NCBI GenBank assembly: GCA_040756085.1
Contig: JBFMAE010000436.1
Coordinates: forward strand, 1 to 30,030
Length of the DNA: 30,030 nucleotides
Direction of reading: 5' to 3'
Source: JBFMAE01 sp040756085
GTDB taxonomy: Bacteria; Desulfobacterota; BSN033; UBA1163
In this document: positions 15,739 through 23,039 of the stretch, piece by piece
How positions within the stretch are numbered: the first letter of the stretch is position 1
Layout: each line of letters begins with the position of its first letter
Notes under the pieces: generated by a model
The model's database searches: none
What the model was told of the DNA's origin: nothing
Seen by the model: the letters and a program-made list of their open reading frames with translations, nothing else
Position numbers and translations under genes: made by a program

Positions 15739-16349
15739 TATAATTTCTTTCTCTTCAAGATTTGAGCCAACGGCCTAACCTCCACACCTTCTGGGACAAC
15801 CCACTCAAAGGACTCTTTCGGCAGGGATGAATTGATGGAGATTTCCTTCAACCTGAGGTCGAGACGGGTCTCCTTCTCCGGCAGCTCGATTCGAATCCGG
15901 TTTGGAATTTGGCTCCCTTCGGCCTTTTCTGTGGAGATTCGGACGTTCGTTTTCTCAATCAGATCTCGAAATTCTGAAATTTCCCCAGTATAGGCTCTGT
16001 TCTGTAAAGGACTAAGGAGGAAGAATTCCCCGCCTCGATAAAGGGCATCAAAAACACCCGATCCAAGCGGATGATATCCGAGGATTCGAAATTTATCCGG
16101 TTTCTGATAAAGGATAAATCCGTTGAGAAGGAATCTCATCTCCTCACCCTTTCTCACGGTGTCAAGGCGAATTGAGGCCCTTGCCTGAAGAGATTCTGCA
16201 GAGGAGAAGTCTTCAAGAAATCTGGCTATTGGATCCTTTACGGGGGGTGCTTCGATCGGAGGGATCTTGACAACTTTCTTGGGACATCCTGAAAGAAAAA
16301 AAAGCAGAAGCAAGAGACTCAGGGTGATAAAAAAAGATTTTCGACCCAT
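15738..16349 (-). CDS. Outer-membrane-type lipoprotein with LolA/LolB-like domain
   Basis: 203 aa with a lipoprotein signal: LSLLLLLFFLSGCPKK, lipobox LSGC with the lipidated Cys at about residue 22. The residue after Cys is Pro, not Asp, so outer-membrane sorting is plausible. The mature part (SLQARASIRLDTVRKGEEMRF, LYQKPDKFRILGYHP, ALYRGGEFFLLSP) has the strand pattern of LolB/DUF4292-type lipoproteins that bind acyl chains. The start is one base after the CrtI-like stop (TGA-G-ATG) and the stop overlaps the radical SAM start, so the three are one unit. Aryl polyene clusters also carry a lipoprotein of this general kind with a LolA-like gene. A role in receiving the lipid product at the outer membrane is inferred. 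Confidence 0.75.
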   Translation of the reverse strand: MGRKSFFITLSLLLLLFFLSGCPKKVVKIPPIEAPPVKDPIARFLEDFSSAESLQARASIRLDTVRKGEEMRFLLNGFILYQKPDKFRILGYHPLGSGVFDALYRGGEFFLLSPLQNRAYTGEISEFRDLIEKTNVRISTEKAEGSQIPNRIRIELPEKETRLDLRLKEISINSSLPKESFEWVVPEGVEVRPLAQILKRKKL

Positions 16350-16350
16350 C

Positions 16351-17841
16351 TCAATTTTCTCCCTTCATAAATCTGTTCAAGACCGTCCCTGCCGTCAACT
16401 CTCCGGAAGCCACCACCCCGGCAATTCCTCCCCCCGGAGATGTCCAGTGACCGGTCAGGTAAAGGTTCGGGATAGGTGTGGTACGTTGAAGGCGGTAGAT
16501 TCCTGACTGGCCTGGAATCTGTGCCCATCCATAGGCTGCACCCCATCGATTGCCCGTCCATTTCTCTATCGTCCTCGGAGTAGTCTCCACCCTTAACAAG
16601 ATTCGCTTCTCCAGATCGGGAATAAAGGTCGATGCCCTCGTGATGAGTCGTCGGGAGAGCTCATCCTTCATCTTAGGATCCCAGTCCGGGCTGAGTAGGT
16701 AGGAGGTCTTATAACTGAGGCAGAGTGTGCTTTTCCCTTTCGGCGCATAGGAGGGATTGACCTTCGATGGAGCAAGGAGGTAAAAGGGTGCTTCATCGGG
16801 AATTCGATTTTCATAAAGCGCCAGATATTCTCTACGGAGGTCATCATCGAAAAAGACTTCATTATTTGAAACGGAAAGGTCATCCAGCTCCCCTTCAATG
16901 CCCAGATAGAGGATAAAGTAAGAAAGGGAGGGTCTCATCCCTTTCAGTTTTGATCGGAAGCCGCCTGGAAGACGATTCTCTCCGATCAGGTGTAAAAAAG
17001 TCCTGTGGGCATCGATATTGGAGATGATCACCTTCCCTATTACCTCCTGACCGTCTTTTATTCTCACACCGATGGCCCTGTTCTCTTCAAGAAGTATCTG
17101 ATCCACTTCTTTCTTCGTAAAGATTTCACCTCCCCATCTTTGAAGAACCTCTCCCAACTTCAGGGGAAGCTGTTCCACCCTTCCTTCAATACAGGAGACT
17201 CCGTGATTAAAATAGGACATCTCGATGCCAGCCATCCCCGTTACAGAGATCTCGTCAGGAGGAAGAAGCGCATAAGAACTTCGAATCGAAAGGATGGTCT
17301 TCAAAGAAGGATGGGAGATCCATTCCTGAAGAAGATCTCCATAAGTCTTATCCCTGTATTTTGCAAGAAGGGGATACGTTGAAGAAAAGGAAGAAGGGTC
17401 AAACCAATTGAGAGAGGAGGGAATTTGTGAGAACTCCTCAAAAATATTTTTCAGCACTTTATAAACCTGCTCAATTCCTTTTCTCTCATTTGGAAAGAGA
17501 GAGGCGAGATTTTCGATGTGGGTTTCGAGATGGGAGGACTGGATCACTTTCCGATCCGGGAAGTGATATTCCCTTGCAGGTTCAAGGGAGATGAAGCGGA
17601 TTTGATCTAAGAGATCCATCTCTTCTAAAAAATTCCAAGTCCTTCCACCCCTTTGACATTCACCCAATGATTGAACAGAGAGGTCGAAGGAAAAACCATC
17701 TCTCTGGAAAGAGGAGCAACACCCCCCCACCTTCTGGTTCTTTTCAAACATCAGGACTTTCAGACCCCTTTTGGCAAGAAGACAGCCACAGGTAAGGCCT
17801 GCCATCCCAGCCCCGATGATGATCACATCTGCATCGGACAT
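16351..17841 (-). CDS. CrtI/phytoene-desaturase-like FAD oxidoreductase
   Basis: 496 aa. N-terminal dinucleotide fold VIIIGAGMAGLTCG followed by the FEKNQKVGGCCSSFQRDGF segment of the CrtI/CrtISO family, and the C-terminal FAD motif NLYLTGHWTSPGGGIAGVVA near residue 460. No other carotenoid genes (crtB, crtE) are seen, so a carotenoid role is not supported. CrtI-like proteins are also listed among candidate genes in anammox ladderane clusters, so desaturation, saturation or isomerisation of a polyene or acyl chain is a fair guess. It begins the unit CrtI-like, lipoprotein, radical SAM. The ATG has no visible Shine-Dalgarno, and a TATACT box ends only 8 bases upstream, so the message may be leaderless. 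Confidence 0.88.
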   Translation of the reverse strand: MSDADVIIIGAGMAGLTCGCLLAKRGLKVLMFEKNQKVGGCCSSFQRDGFSFDLSVQSLGECQRGGRTWNFLEEMDLLDQIRFISLEPAREYHFPDRKVIQSSHLETHIENLASLFPNERKGIEQVYKVLKNIFEEFSQIPSSLNWFDPSSFSSTYPLLAKYRDKTYGDLLQEWISHPSLKTILSIRSSYALLPPDEISVTGMAGIEMSYFNHGVSCIEGRVEQLPLKLGEVLQRWGGEIFTKKEVDQILLEENRAIGVRIKDGQEVIGKVIISNIDAHRTFLHLIGENRLPGGFRSKLKGMRPSLSYFILYLGIEGELDDLSVSNNEVFFDDDLRREYLALYENRIPDEAPFYLLAPSKVNPSYAPKGKSTLCLSYKTSYLLSPDWDPKMKDELSRRLITRASTFIPDLEKRILLRVETTPRTIEKWTGNRWGAAYGWAQIPGQSGIYRLQRTTPIPNLYLTGHWTSPGGGIAGVVASGELTAGTVLNRFMKGEN

Positions 17842-17849
17842 GATTTAAC

Positions 17850-17855
17850 AGTATA
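17850..17855 (-). promoter_or_regulatory. TATACT -10-like box just before CrtI-like gene
   Basis: On the minus strand TATACT (17855-17850) ends 8 bases before the ATG at 17841, with no Shine-Dalgarno between. A transcript from this box would start at or near the ATG. The -35 region is not recognisable, so confidence is low. Confidence 0.35.
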
Positions 17856-17966
17856 ACACAATAAAACATCATTTCACCTCTCGTCGAATCGTCTCATTCC
17901 ACAAAATCGACCTATTCAATACTGGGGTCATCAGGCATAAATAATTAAATATAATATCAGAGATTC

Positions 17967-18188
17967 ATGGCGAGAAAACAAAGATTCATAAATAAGAAAT
18001 TAGTCATGCCCTTTTTTCTTAGGAAAGGAGGTCGAAGGGGAATAATTTCTCAGGGGAGGGCGAGAATAGCTTATCGATTGAGCCATGAAATGGGGGGCCC
18101 CACAGCGGAGATTGCAAGACAACTGGGTATTTGTACCTCGGCCATTGTCAAAGCGATCCAGAAACTGGAGATTCAAAATGAGAAGTGA
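17967..18188 (+). pseudogene. C-terminal remnant of a REP-associated (Y1/HUH) transposase
   Basis: A 73-aa reading frame. Its second half, IISQGRARIAYRLSHEMGG followed by PTAEIARQLGICTSAIVKAI, matches the helix-turn-helix tail that many Y1_Tnp/REP-associated tyrosine transposases carry. The catalytic HUH and Tyr domain expected before it is missing, and the upstream 125 bases do not encode it in any frame. It is best read as a decayed mobile-element fragment, although a free-standing small DNA-binding protein cannot be excluded. It lies on the opposite strand to the surrounding biosynthetic genes, beside a fold-back repeat (18391-18570), which suits a relic of repeat mobilisation. Family identification is from memory. 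Confidence 0.6.
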
Positions 18189-18390
18189 AAGTTTTCAACA
18201 ACGTCCCTATCATGTATTTGATCTACCGTTGGAACAGCCGTTGGGGAATGCAGTAACCAAAGAAAAAGGGCAGGCTCCGTTTTATCTGTTTAAAATTCCA
18301 AAATAGAGATTGTAAAGAATTGGGGAATATGGTATTATTTTATTATATCAATCTATTATTGAGGAGAGCATAAAATTGTTTGCATTTACC

Positions 18391-18570
18391 ACAGAGGCAC
18401 TGAGGGCACAGAGGAATTATTGTTTTTTCTGTCGGGGAGACGGCCGACAGAAAAAAAATCGATCTGCCTTATGAAATAAAATTCCGGCTGAAGGCCGTGG
18501 GGACTTCTGGAGAATTGTCGTCTCCCGATTCTCCATAAAGTAAATCATTCTCCGTGCTCTCTGTGCCTCA
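18391..18570. repeat. 180-base fold-back element with three nested hairpins
   Basis: Outer arms: GAGGCACTGAGGGCACAGAG (18395-18414) and TCTCCGTGCTCTCTGTGCCT (18549-18568), imperfectly complementary. Inside are a perfect 13-bp stem TTTTTTCTGTCGG (18423-18435) / CCGACAGAAAAAA (18444-18456), then CGGC/GCCG near 18485-18497, then GGAGAAT (18509-18515) / ATTCTCC (18528-18534). The rest of the 18307-18658 stretch shows no gene. A toxin-antitoxin pair starts downstream. It resembles a dispersed palindromic (REP/BIME-like) element; there is no T-run after the stems, so it is not a simple terminator. Confidence 0.65.
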
Positions 18571-18658
18571 AGCGAGTCTTGGCCGTTTGAGGATGAGCGG
18601 GTGGTGAGATTTTATGTAAATTATTTCTTGCTCTCGGTAATAAAAAGGAGGTTCATTC

Positions 18659-18904
18659 ATGAAAAGGAGACGGGTGGCAGTGACTATATCTATTCCACCA
18701 GAAATAGCGGAGGATTACGAAAAAATCGCTCGAAAAGAAGCAAAAAATAAGAGTCAACTATTTCGTGATATGTTCAAGCTCTACAAAACGAAGTCTTTGG
18801 AGCAGGAGTTTTTTAATCTCCAAAGGGAGGGAGTAAGGCTCGCCAGGCAGAAAGGTATTTTAACTGAGAAAGATGTTGAAAGAATCGTCTTTGAGGACCG
18901 CTGA
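18659..18904 (+). CDS. Ribbon-helix-helix antitoxin-like protein
   Basis: 81 aa. The start RRRVAVTISIPPEIAEDYE followed by KIARKEAKNKSQLFRDMF is a classic ribbon-helix-helix (CopG/Arc) DNA-binding domain. The C-terminal half (KSLEQEFFNLQREGVRLA) is charged and helical, as expected for a toxin-binding arm. AAGGAGG lies 7 bases before the ATG, a strong site. It is followed two bases after its stop by a PIN-domain frame, so the two form a type II toxin-antitoxin arrangement in which the RHH protein would bind its own promoter. The partner toxin is interrupted by a stop codon, so the antitoxin may now be orphaned. Confidence 0.85.
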   Translation: MKRRRVAVTISIPPEIAEDYEKIARKEAKNKSQLFRDMFKLYKTKSLEQEFFNLQREGVRLARQKGILTEKDVERIVFEDR

Positions 18905-18906
18905 GT

Positions 18907-19317
18907 TTGAAAGCAGTTTTTGATACCAACATCTTCATTTCTGCCTTTGTTATCCCAGGAGGTAAAGCAGAAGAGGCATATCTGAACGCCTTGAGAGGGA
19001 ACTTCGATCTTTGCTCATCAATTGCTATTTTTACTGAAACAGCACAAAAACTCAGAGAAAAATTTGGCTGACCAGAAGATAAAATTGAACGACTTTTAAA
19101 AACAATCGCAAAAGTCGTTACGGTTATTAAGACCCAACCCCATCTTCATCTCCTTGCCGATGAACCTGACAATCGCATTCTCGAGTGTGCCGTGGCAGCC
19201 AAGGCTGACTTTGTTGTCACGGGAGATAAGCATCTACTCTCTCTAAAACATTTTCAGAATATAAAGATTGTCAGACTTTCCGATTTCCTTGAAATCTTAA
19301 ATAAGCAGGAAAAATAG
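18907..19317 (+). pseudogene. PIN-domain toxin interrupted by one in-frame TGA
   Basis: Reading from TTG 18907 gives KAVFDTNIFISAFVIPGGK, the start of a PIN-domain ribonuclease (VapC-like, PIN family of the type paired with RHH antitoxins). After KLREKFG a TGA (19069-19071, codon 55) interrupts the frame. The frame then continues open to TAG 19315-19317 with KIERLLKTIA, LLADEPDNRILECAVAAKA and VVTGDKHLL. The acidic residues expected of the active site are present: D in FDTN, E in FTETAQ, D in PDNR and D in TGDK. A Trp (TGG) would fit the TGA position. It is probably a nonsense mutation, though UGA followed by C is a readthrough-prone context and sequence error is possible. Confidence 0.8.
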
Positions 19318-19374
19318 CGTCAGCATTTACTGCCGACATCCTTTCGCCCACCTGCCTGTCCACCCCCACCTCTA

Positions 19375-19435
19375 CCCTGTGGAGTAACGGAACATACTCC
19401 ATAGGGCAAGCCCTCCCCCGTCGTGAGGGGGAGGG
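19375..19435. terminator. Two hairpins between convergent PIN and KS1 genes
   Basis: Hairpin 1: CCCTGTGGAGTA (19375-19386) / TACTCCATAGGG (19395-19406), 12 positions with one G-T. Hairpin 2, family A repeat: CCCTCCCCC (19411-19419) / GGGGGAGGG (19427-19435). They lie where plus-strand (to 19317) and minus-strand (to 19467) transcripts converge, so bidirectional termination is plausible. No clear U-tract follows either stem. The rest of 19318-19466 shows no gene. Confidence 0.45.
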
Positions 19436-19466
19436 AATTGTGGATAAGAATGGAATTAGAGTTAAT

Positions 19467-20762
19467 TTATTGATCAAAACGTTTAAACCAAACAGAAATA
19501 TTTGAGCCTCCATTTGAAGAGCTGTTTAGAAGAGCAGATCTTATCTCTTTTTTCTCTGATTGACCAAGGACGACATTCAAGTCACACTGTGGGTCAAGAT
19601 GCTCTGTCCCAATCGTCGGAGGGATCATTCCATGATAAAAACTTAATACTACGCCACAGGCCCGGATCCCTCCTGAGCCATCGAACTCCCCGATCATCGA
19701 TTTGAGGCTACTGACAGAAATCTCTTTTGTTCTCTCCCCAAAGATTTTTTTAATCGCAACGGCTTCTACTCGATCCAGATTAGGAGTGGAATTGGCAGCC
19801 GCAGAGATATAATCGACAATGGATGGCTCCTTCACAGCCAGTGACATTGCCCTCTCAATTGCATCTCCATTGAGATCGTACCGGAGGAGTCCATCTGTGC
19901 TTCCTGAAAGCCCGACACCCCCCATCTCAGCATAGATTCTTGCCCCTCTCCTCTTCGCATGTTCCAATGTCTCTAAGACGAGGATTCCACTTCCCTCTCC
20001 CAGGACAATCCCATTCCGATTCTGATCAAAGGGCCTCATTCCTTCTTTTCCCTTTCCCTTCCCCGGGGATAAGGCTCCCAGCATGGAATAGACATGATAG
20101 AGAGGCTCGCTCAGTTCATCTCCCCCTCCGGCAAGGATCACATCTGCCCTTCCCTCCCTTAATAGATGATAGGCATAAGCCATCGCCATCTCTGTGGAGG
20201 TTTCCTTATGGGAGAACGTAATATTGACCCCCTTGATGCCATATTCAATCGCACAATGGCTTGTGATGGCATTTGGCACAGCAGTTTGAAAGAGAATGGG
20301 TTGAGCTCCAACCGGACCCTCTTTTAAAAGGGAGCGGAAGAATTGGTCGACCGTATCCGAACTTCCAAGGCCCGTGCCAATTGAAATTCCTATTCGATTT
20401 GAATCCACTTCTTTTGAATCGAGACCCGAATCGTCGAGTGCCAATCGGACAGCCGATACCATCACCTTCCCAATCCGATCCATCCTTCTGAGATTGGCAG
20501 GTTTGATGAAGGCCTTGAAATCGAACTCCTGGAGTTGGGCTCCCAAGCAGGAACGGTATGGGCTCACATCAAATCTCTGGATCGGTTTGATCCCAGAAAT
20601 TCCCCGAAGGCTATTGTTCCAGAATTCCTCTTTACCAATCCCAATAGAAGAGACAATTCCAAGACCGGTAATGACAACGCGATGACACCCCTCACCCTCT
20701 CCCTCTCCCCTTAGGGGAGAGGGTGGGGTGAGGGGTGTATTTTCCCAACACCAGGCACACAT
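19467..20762 (-). CDS. Degenerate ketosynthase KS1 (chain-length-factor-like)
   Basis: A FabF/KAS II-fold protein of about 431 aa without the catalytic triad. Aligning by its motifs with the neighbouring KS2: the active-site Cys position is Glu (NITFSHKETSTEM, about residue 187), the first His is Ala (YISAAANSTP, about 322) and the second His is Glu (KSMIGEFDGSGG, about 359). It therefore cannot condense on its own and most likely pairs with KS2 as a chain-length factor, as in type II polyketide and aryl polyene systems. The start is ATG 20762, with GGAGG five bases upstream inside the KS2 gene. No later in-frame start exists before the conserved RVVITGLG. As a result the first roughly 25 residues (WENTPLTPPSPLRGEGEGEG) are encoded by a palindromic repeat. 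Confidence 0.9.
   Translation of the reverse strand: MCAWCWENTPLTPPSPLRGEGEGEGCHRVVITGLGIVSSIGIGKEEFWNNSLRGISGIKPIQRFDVSPYRSCLGAQLQEFDFKAFIKPANLRRMDRIGKVMVSAVRLALDDSGLDSKEVDSNRIGISIGTGLGSSDTVDQFFRSLLKEGPVGAQPILFQTAVPNAITSHCAIEYGIKGVNITFSHKETSTEMAMAYAYHLLREGRADVILAGGGDELSEPLYHVYSMLGALSPGKGKGKEGMRPFDQNRNGIVLGEGSGILVLETLEHAKRRGARIYAEMGGVGLSGSTDGLLRYDLNGDAIERAMSLAVKEPSIVDYISAAANSTPNLDRVEAVAIKKIFGERTKEISVSSLKSMIGEFDGSGGIRACGVVLSFYHGMIPPTIGTEHLDPQCDLNVVLGQSEKKEIRSALLNSSSNGGSNISVWFKRFDQ
20685..20738. repeat. 54-base palindrome inside the KS2/KS1 gene overlap (family A)
   Basis: Outer arms ACACCCCTCACCC (20685-20697) and GGGTGAGGGGTGT (20726-20738) are perfectly complementary over 13 bases. Inner arms CTCTCCCC (20703-20710) and GGGGAGAG (20714-20721) close on a 3-base loop. 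The KS2 stop codon (20692-20694) lies in its left arm. The KS1 gene reads through the whole element. It is the most complete family A copy in the window. Confidence 0.85.
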
Positions 20763-21945
20763 TGTTGCCTCCGAAGGCAAAGGAATTCGAGAGGGCTACT
20801 CGGACATCCCTTTTGACAGATTGATTAGGTGTATAGTTCAAATCACAAAGAGGATCAGGAACTTCATAGTGAATCGTAGGAGGAATGATCCCTGTCTCCA
20901 ATGTCAAGACGGTCGCCACCGCCTCAATGCCGCCTGCAGAACCGAGGCAGTGCCCCACCATGGATTTGATTCCGCTGATGGGAATCTCTTTGGCCTTCTC
21001 TCCGAAAACCCGCTTGATCCCCCGTGTCTCGGAAATGTCATTAAAAGGAGTGGCCGTACCATGGGCATTGATAGTATCCACCTCTTCTGGAGAAACCCCT
21101 GCATGGGCCAATGCAATTTTTATCACCCTCTCCACACCCTCCCCATTCGGTTCCGGCGCGGTGAGATGATACGCATCTGCACAGATCCCATAACCCAGAA
21201 ACTCCGAGCGGATTGAAGCACCCCTTTTGAAGGCATGCTTCAGTTCCTCGAGAATGAGGATGCCTGCTCCTTCACCGATGACCAGCCCCTGTCTCCTTTT
21301 GTCAAAGGGTCTGCAACCTTCAGGATCAACCAGTTTCAGACTGTTGAATCCACTGTAGGAGACTTCACAGAGAGAATCACTTCCACCAGTGACCACCACA
21401 TCGGCCAGACCCATTTGAATCATCTCATAGGCCACACCGATGGAAGCAGAGCTTGAGGAGCATACTGTTGCGGTAGTCGTTCTGGGACCCTTCAGCCCTG
21501 ATTCAATGGCGATGAGGTCTGTCGTAGTGGCGAGGGAGTATGAGATGAGAAGTGAAGGAGAGGATTTTTTCCCCCCCTGATAGAAATCTCTAAAATATTT
21601 TTCTACCGAGAGAATACCACCAGAGCCCGCTCCCAAAACGACCCCCACTCTTTCTTTATCAATCGAATCCCGATCGAGCCGTGCAGACTTCCAGGCTTCT
21701 CTGAATGCTACTATTCCGAATTGGTCACATCGAGAGAGACGCCGAAGTTCCTTTTTTGAGAAGTGAGCCTCAGGATTCAAATTGGAAACCTCCGCACCAA
21801 TCTTAATCCGATAGGGAGTAGGATCGAAGGCTGTAATCTCTTTTGTTCCATCCCTTCCCTCGACGAGGGAATTCCAAAACTCGGAGAGGTTATTCCCCCC
21901 TGCACTGACCACACCCAGACCTGTGATAACGATCCTTTTTCTCAT
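20692..21945 (-). CDS. Catalytically intact 3-oxoacyl-ACP synthase KS2 (FabF-like)
   Basis: 417 aa, FabF/KAS II family, catalysing decarboxylative condensation of malonyl-ACP with an acyl chain. The triad is complete: C162 (TTTATVCSSSSASIG), H295 (NAHGTATPFND) and H332 (SMVGHCLGSAGG), with the Lys of GIKSMVG. The usual C-terminal SFAFGGNNVCLVLG is present. The remaining tail, YTPHPTLSPKGRGRG, comes from a palindromic repeat and is not part of the family. The start overlaps the LolA-like stop as ATGA (21942-21945), and KS1 begins inside its 3' end, so LolA-like, KS2 and KS1 are translationally linked. It is the only ketosynthase of the three here that can be active, so KS1 and KS3 probably act with it. 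Confidence 0.95.
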   Translation of the reverse strand: MRKRIVITGLGVVSAGGNNLSEFWNSLVEGRDGTKEITAFDPTPYRIKIGAEVSNLNPEAHFSKKELRRLSRCDQFGIVAFREAWKSARLDRDSIDKERVGVVLGAGSGGILSVEKYFRDFYQGGKKSSPSLLISYSLATTTDLIAIESGLKGPRTTTATVCSSSSASIGVAYEMIQMGLADVVVTGGSDSLCEVSYSGFNSLKLVDPEGCRPFDKRRQGLVIGEGAGILILEELKHAFKRGASIRSEFLGYGICADAYHLTAPEPNGEGVERVIKIALAHAGVSPEEVDTINAHGTATPFNDISETRGIKRVFGEKAKEIPISGIKSMVGHCLGSAGGIEAVATVLTLETGIIPPTIHYEVPDPLCDLNYTPNQSVKRDVRVALSNSFAFGGNNVCLVLGKYTPHPTLSPKGRGRG

Positions 21946-22586
21946 TTGACCTCTGTGATCTTTACATCTTTTGGAGGATGAATCTCAAAATCAGAATCGG
22001 AAAGGCCAGTATTCACTCTCATATTCGAATAGCGGAGGAGGGTGGTATCCCCATTCTTTTCGATCATCTCCATGGCTATGACCATCCAGTTCTTCTTTGA
22101 GATCCAGAGTCTTGTCTTAATAAAAAGGGCTTCTTTTTCTTTGGGAAGAATCTCCATCACCAGATACGATTCCCTGTCTTCACAGATCTTCCACTCAGCC
22201 AGTTTCTTTTGAAAGGGGTCCTTTGTGAAAAGGAGATATCTCTCCGCAATCGGGTTGTTTTGAATTCGGTAGCGCTCTGCTATCTTCTCTTCCTTGAAAT
22301 AGAGAAGAAAGGTCTTTCCATCGAAGACCATCTGACTTGACTCGGGTTGGAAGAATTCAATAAAGACTTTATCCGGGTATTTAAATCGAATTTTCCCTTT
22401 GGAAACTATCTTCTCCTTCAGCAAATAGACCTTCTTTTCTTGAAAGAGATCGGCAGAAAAGTCCTTTGTCTTCTCACGTGATTCCTTCAGACGCTGAACC
22501 ACTTCGTCAGCCCCTATCGTCTGTGCTACCACTGAGGGAAGGGGAATGAGGAAAGGGAAAATAAGGATTAGAAGAAAATATTTCAT
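21942..22586 (-). CDS. LolA-like periplasmic lipid/lipoprotein carrier
   Basis: About 214 aa with a signal peptide (KYFLLILIFPFLIPLPSVVAQ). The mature part (GADEVVQRLKESREKTKDFSAD, KGKIRFKYPDKVFIEFF, MVFDGKTFLLYFKEE, DFEIHPPKDVKI) follows the half-barrel pattern of LolA-like carriers, which hold acyl chains in the periplasm. ATG 22586 is preferred over ATG 22607 because it starts directly at the signal peptide and has AGGG upstream. Its stop overlaps the KS2 start (ATGA). A LolA-like gene coupled to ketosynthases is a hallmark of aryl polyene-type clusters, where it is thought to help move the product to the outer membrane. A fold-back element ends 2 bases before the start codon, so that element supplies part of the leader. 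Confidence 0.85.
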   Translation of the reverse strand: MKYFLLILIFPFLIPLPSVVAQTIGADEVVQRLKESREKTKDFSADLFQEKKVYLLKEKIVSKGKIRFKYPDKVFIEFFQPESSQMVFDGKTFLLYFKEEKIAERYRIQNNPIAERYLLFTKDPFQKKLAEWKICEDRESYLVMEILPKEKEALFIKTRLWISKKNWMVIAMEMIEKNGDTTLLRYSNMRVNTGLSDSDFEIHPPKDVKITEVK

Positions 22587-22588
22587 AT

Positions 22589-22875
22589 CTATACCCTGTT
22601 GTTGCATAAATCCTATCAGACAGGGATGCTTCCAAACCTGTCCAATGCGGCTTTGTTAGTTATTTTATGGGTAAAACGCGTTTTCACAAAAGGTGGCCTT
22701 TGTAATATGCTGGGAATCTCGGTATTCAACTCATCAAGGTGGCCGCCCTGCCTTCGCCGAAGCGCCTGCCCGCCGCACGAGGCTTCGGCAGGCGGGGCTA
22801 CGCGCAGGCAGGTGGAAAGCTTTTCCAGCATCCCCTGTCTGCTGGATTATTTAATTTTTTGCAACATCAGGGTAT
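22589..22875. mobile_element. MITE-like fold-back element with terminal inverted repeats
   Basis: Terminal repeats TATACCCTGTTGTTGCA (22589-22605) and TGCAACATCAGGGTATA (22859-22875) match in 16 of 17 positions. Complementarity continues inward with gaps: CAGACAGGGATGCT (22618-22631) against AGCATCCCCTGTCTG near 22827-22841. The ends are TA-rich (TATA), compatible with a TA target site, but no longer duplication is seen. A GC-rich family B palindrome (22741-22815) lies inside. Short frames on both strands match no transposase I recognise, so it would be non-autonomous. Confidence 0.6.
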
Positions 22876-23039
22876 AGTAAGAAAATAATATCAGAAAATG
22901 GTTTGTTCAGTGAACGGACCCTACTTTATTTAAAACAGAATAATTGGGTAAGGTCAACTTCGATCGCCTTTAGAAGAGGGGAAGCGAAAGCCTCCCCTAC
23001 CCTATGATGGCTTTCTTGATTCATATGTATTGTGTCTAT
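22876..23039. other. Spacer with GAAA-tetraloop hairpin
   Basis: No gene seen. A stem with GGGG (22978-22981) and CCCC (22994-22997) closes on AGC-GAAA-GCC, a GNRA-type tetraloop with one A-C mismatch. It lies 40 bases past the end of the second methyltransferase on the minus strand and could stabilise or end that message. No U-tract follows. Confidence 0.35.

Noticed and set aside
16351..17841. Carotenoid biosynthesis
   Set aside because: Only the CrtI-like gene is present. No phytoene synthase or prenyl synthase gene is in the window, and the neighbours are fatty-acid/polyketide-type genes.
18178..18306. 42-aa frame overlapping the end of the transposase remnant
   Set aside because: No ribosome site, no recognisable motif and it lies in a decayed region. 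Too weak to call a gene.
18423..18456. Rho-independent terminator at the 13-bp stem
   Set aside because: The T and A runs are part of the stem itself and no U-run follows on either strand, so it does not have terminator form.
18907..19317. UGA read as Trp or selenocysteine in the PIN frame
   Set aside because: Many other genes in the window end with TGA, so a changed code is excluded. The position suits Trp rather than Cys, and I see no convincing selenocysteine element just after the codon.
19271..19513. 80-aa minus-strand frame after the PIN gene
   Set aside because: It runs through the hairpins and antisense PIN sequence. Its peptide, such as IPSPSRRGRACPM, is repeat-derived.
22599..22877. 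Short frames on both strands inside the fold-back element
   Set aside because: Their sequence comes from the terminal repeats and the GC-rich palindrome. No transposase or protein motif is visible.
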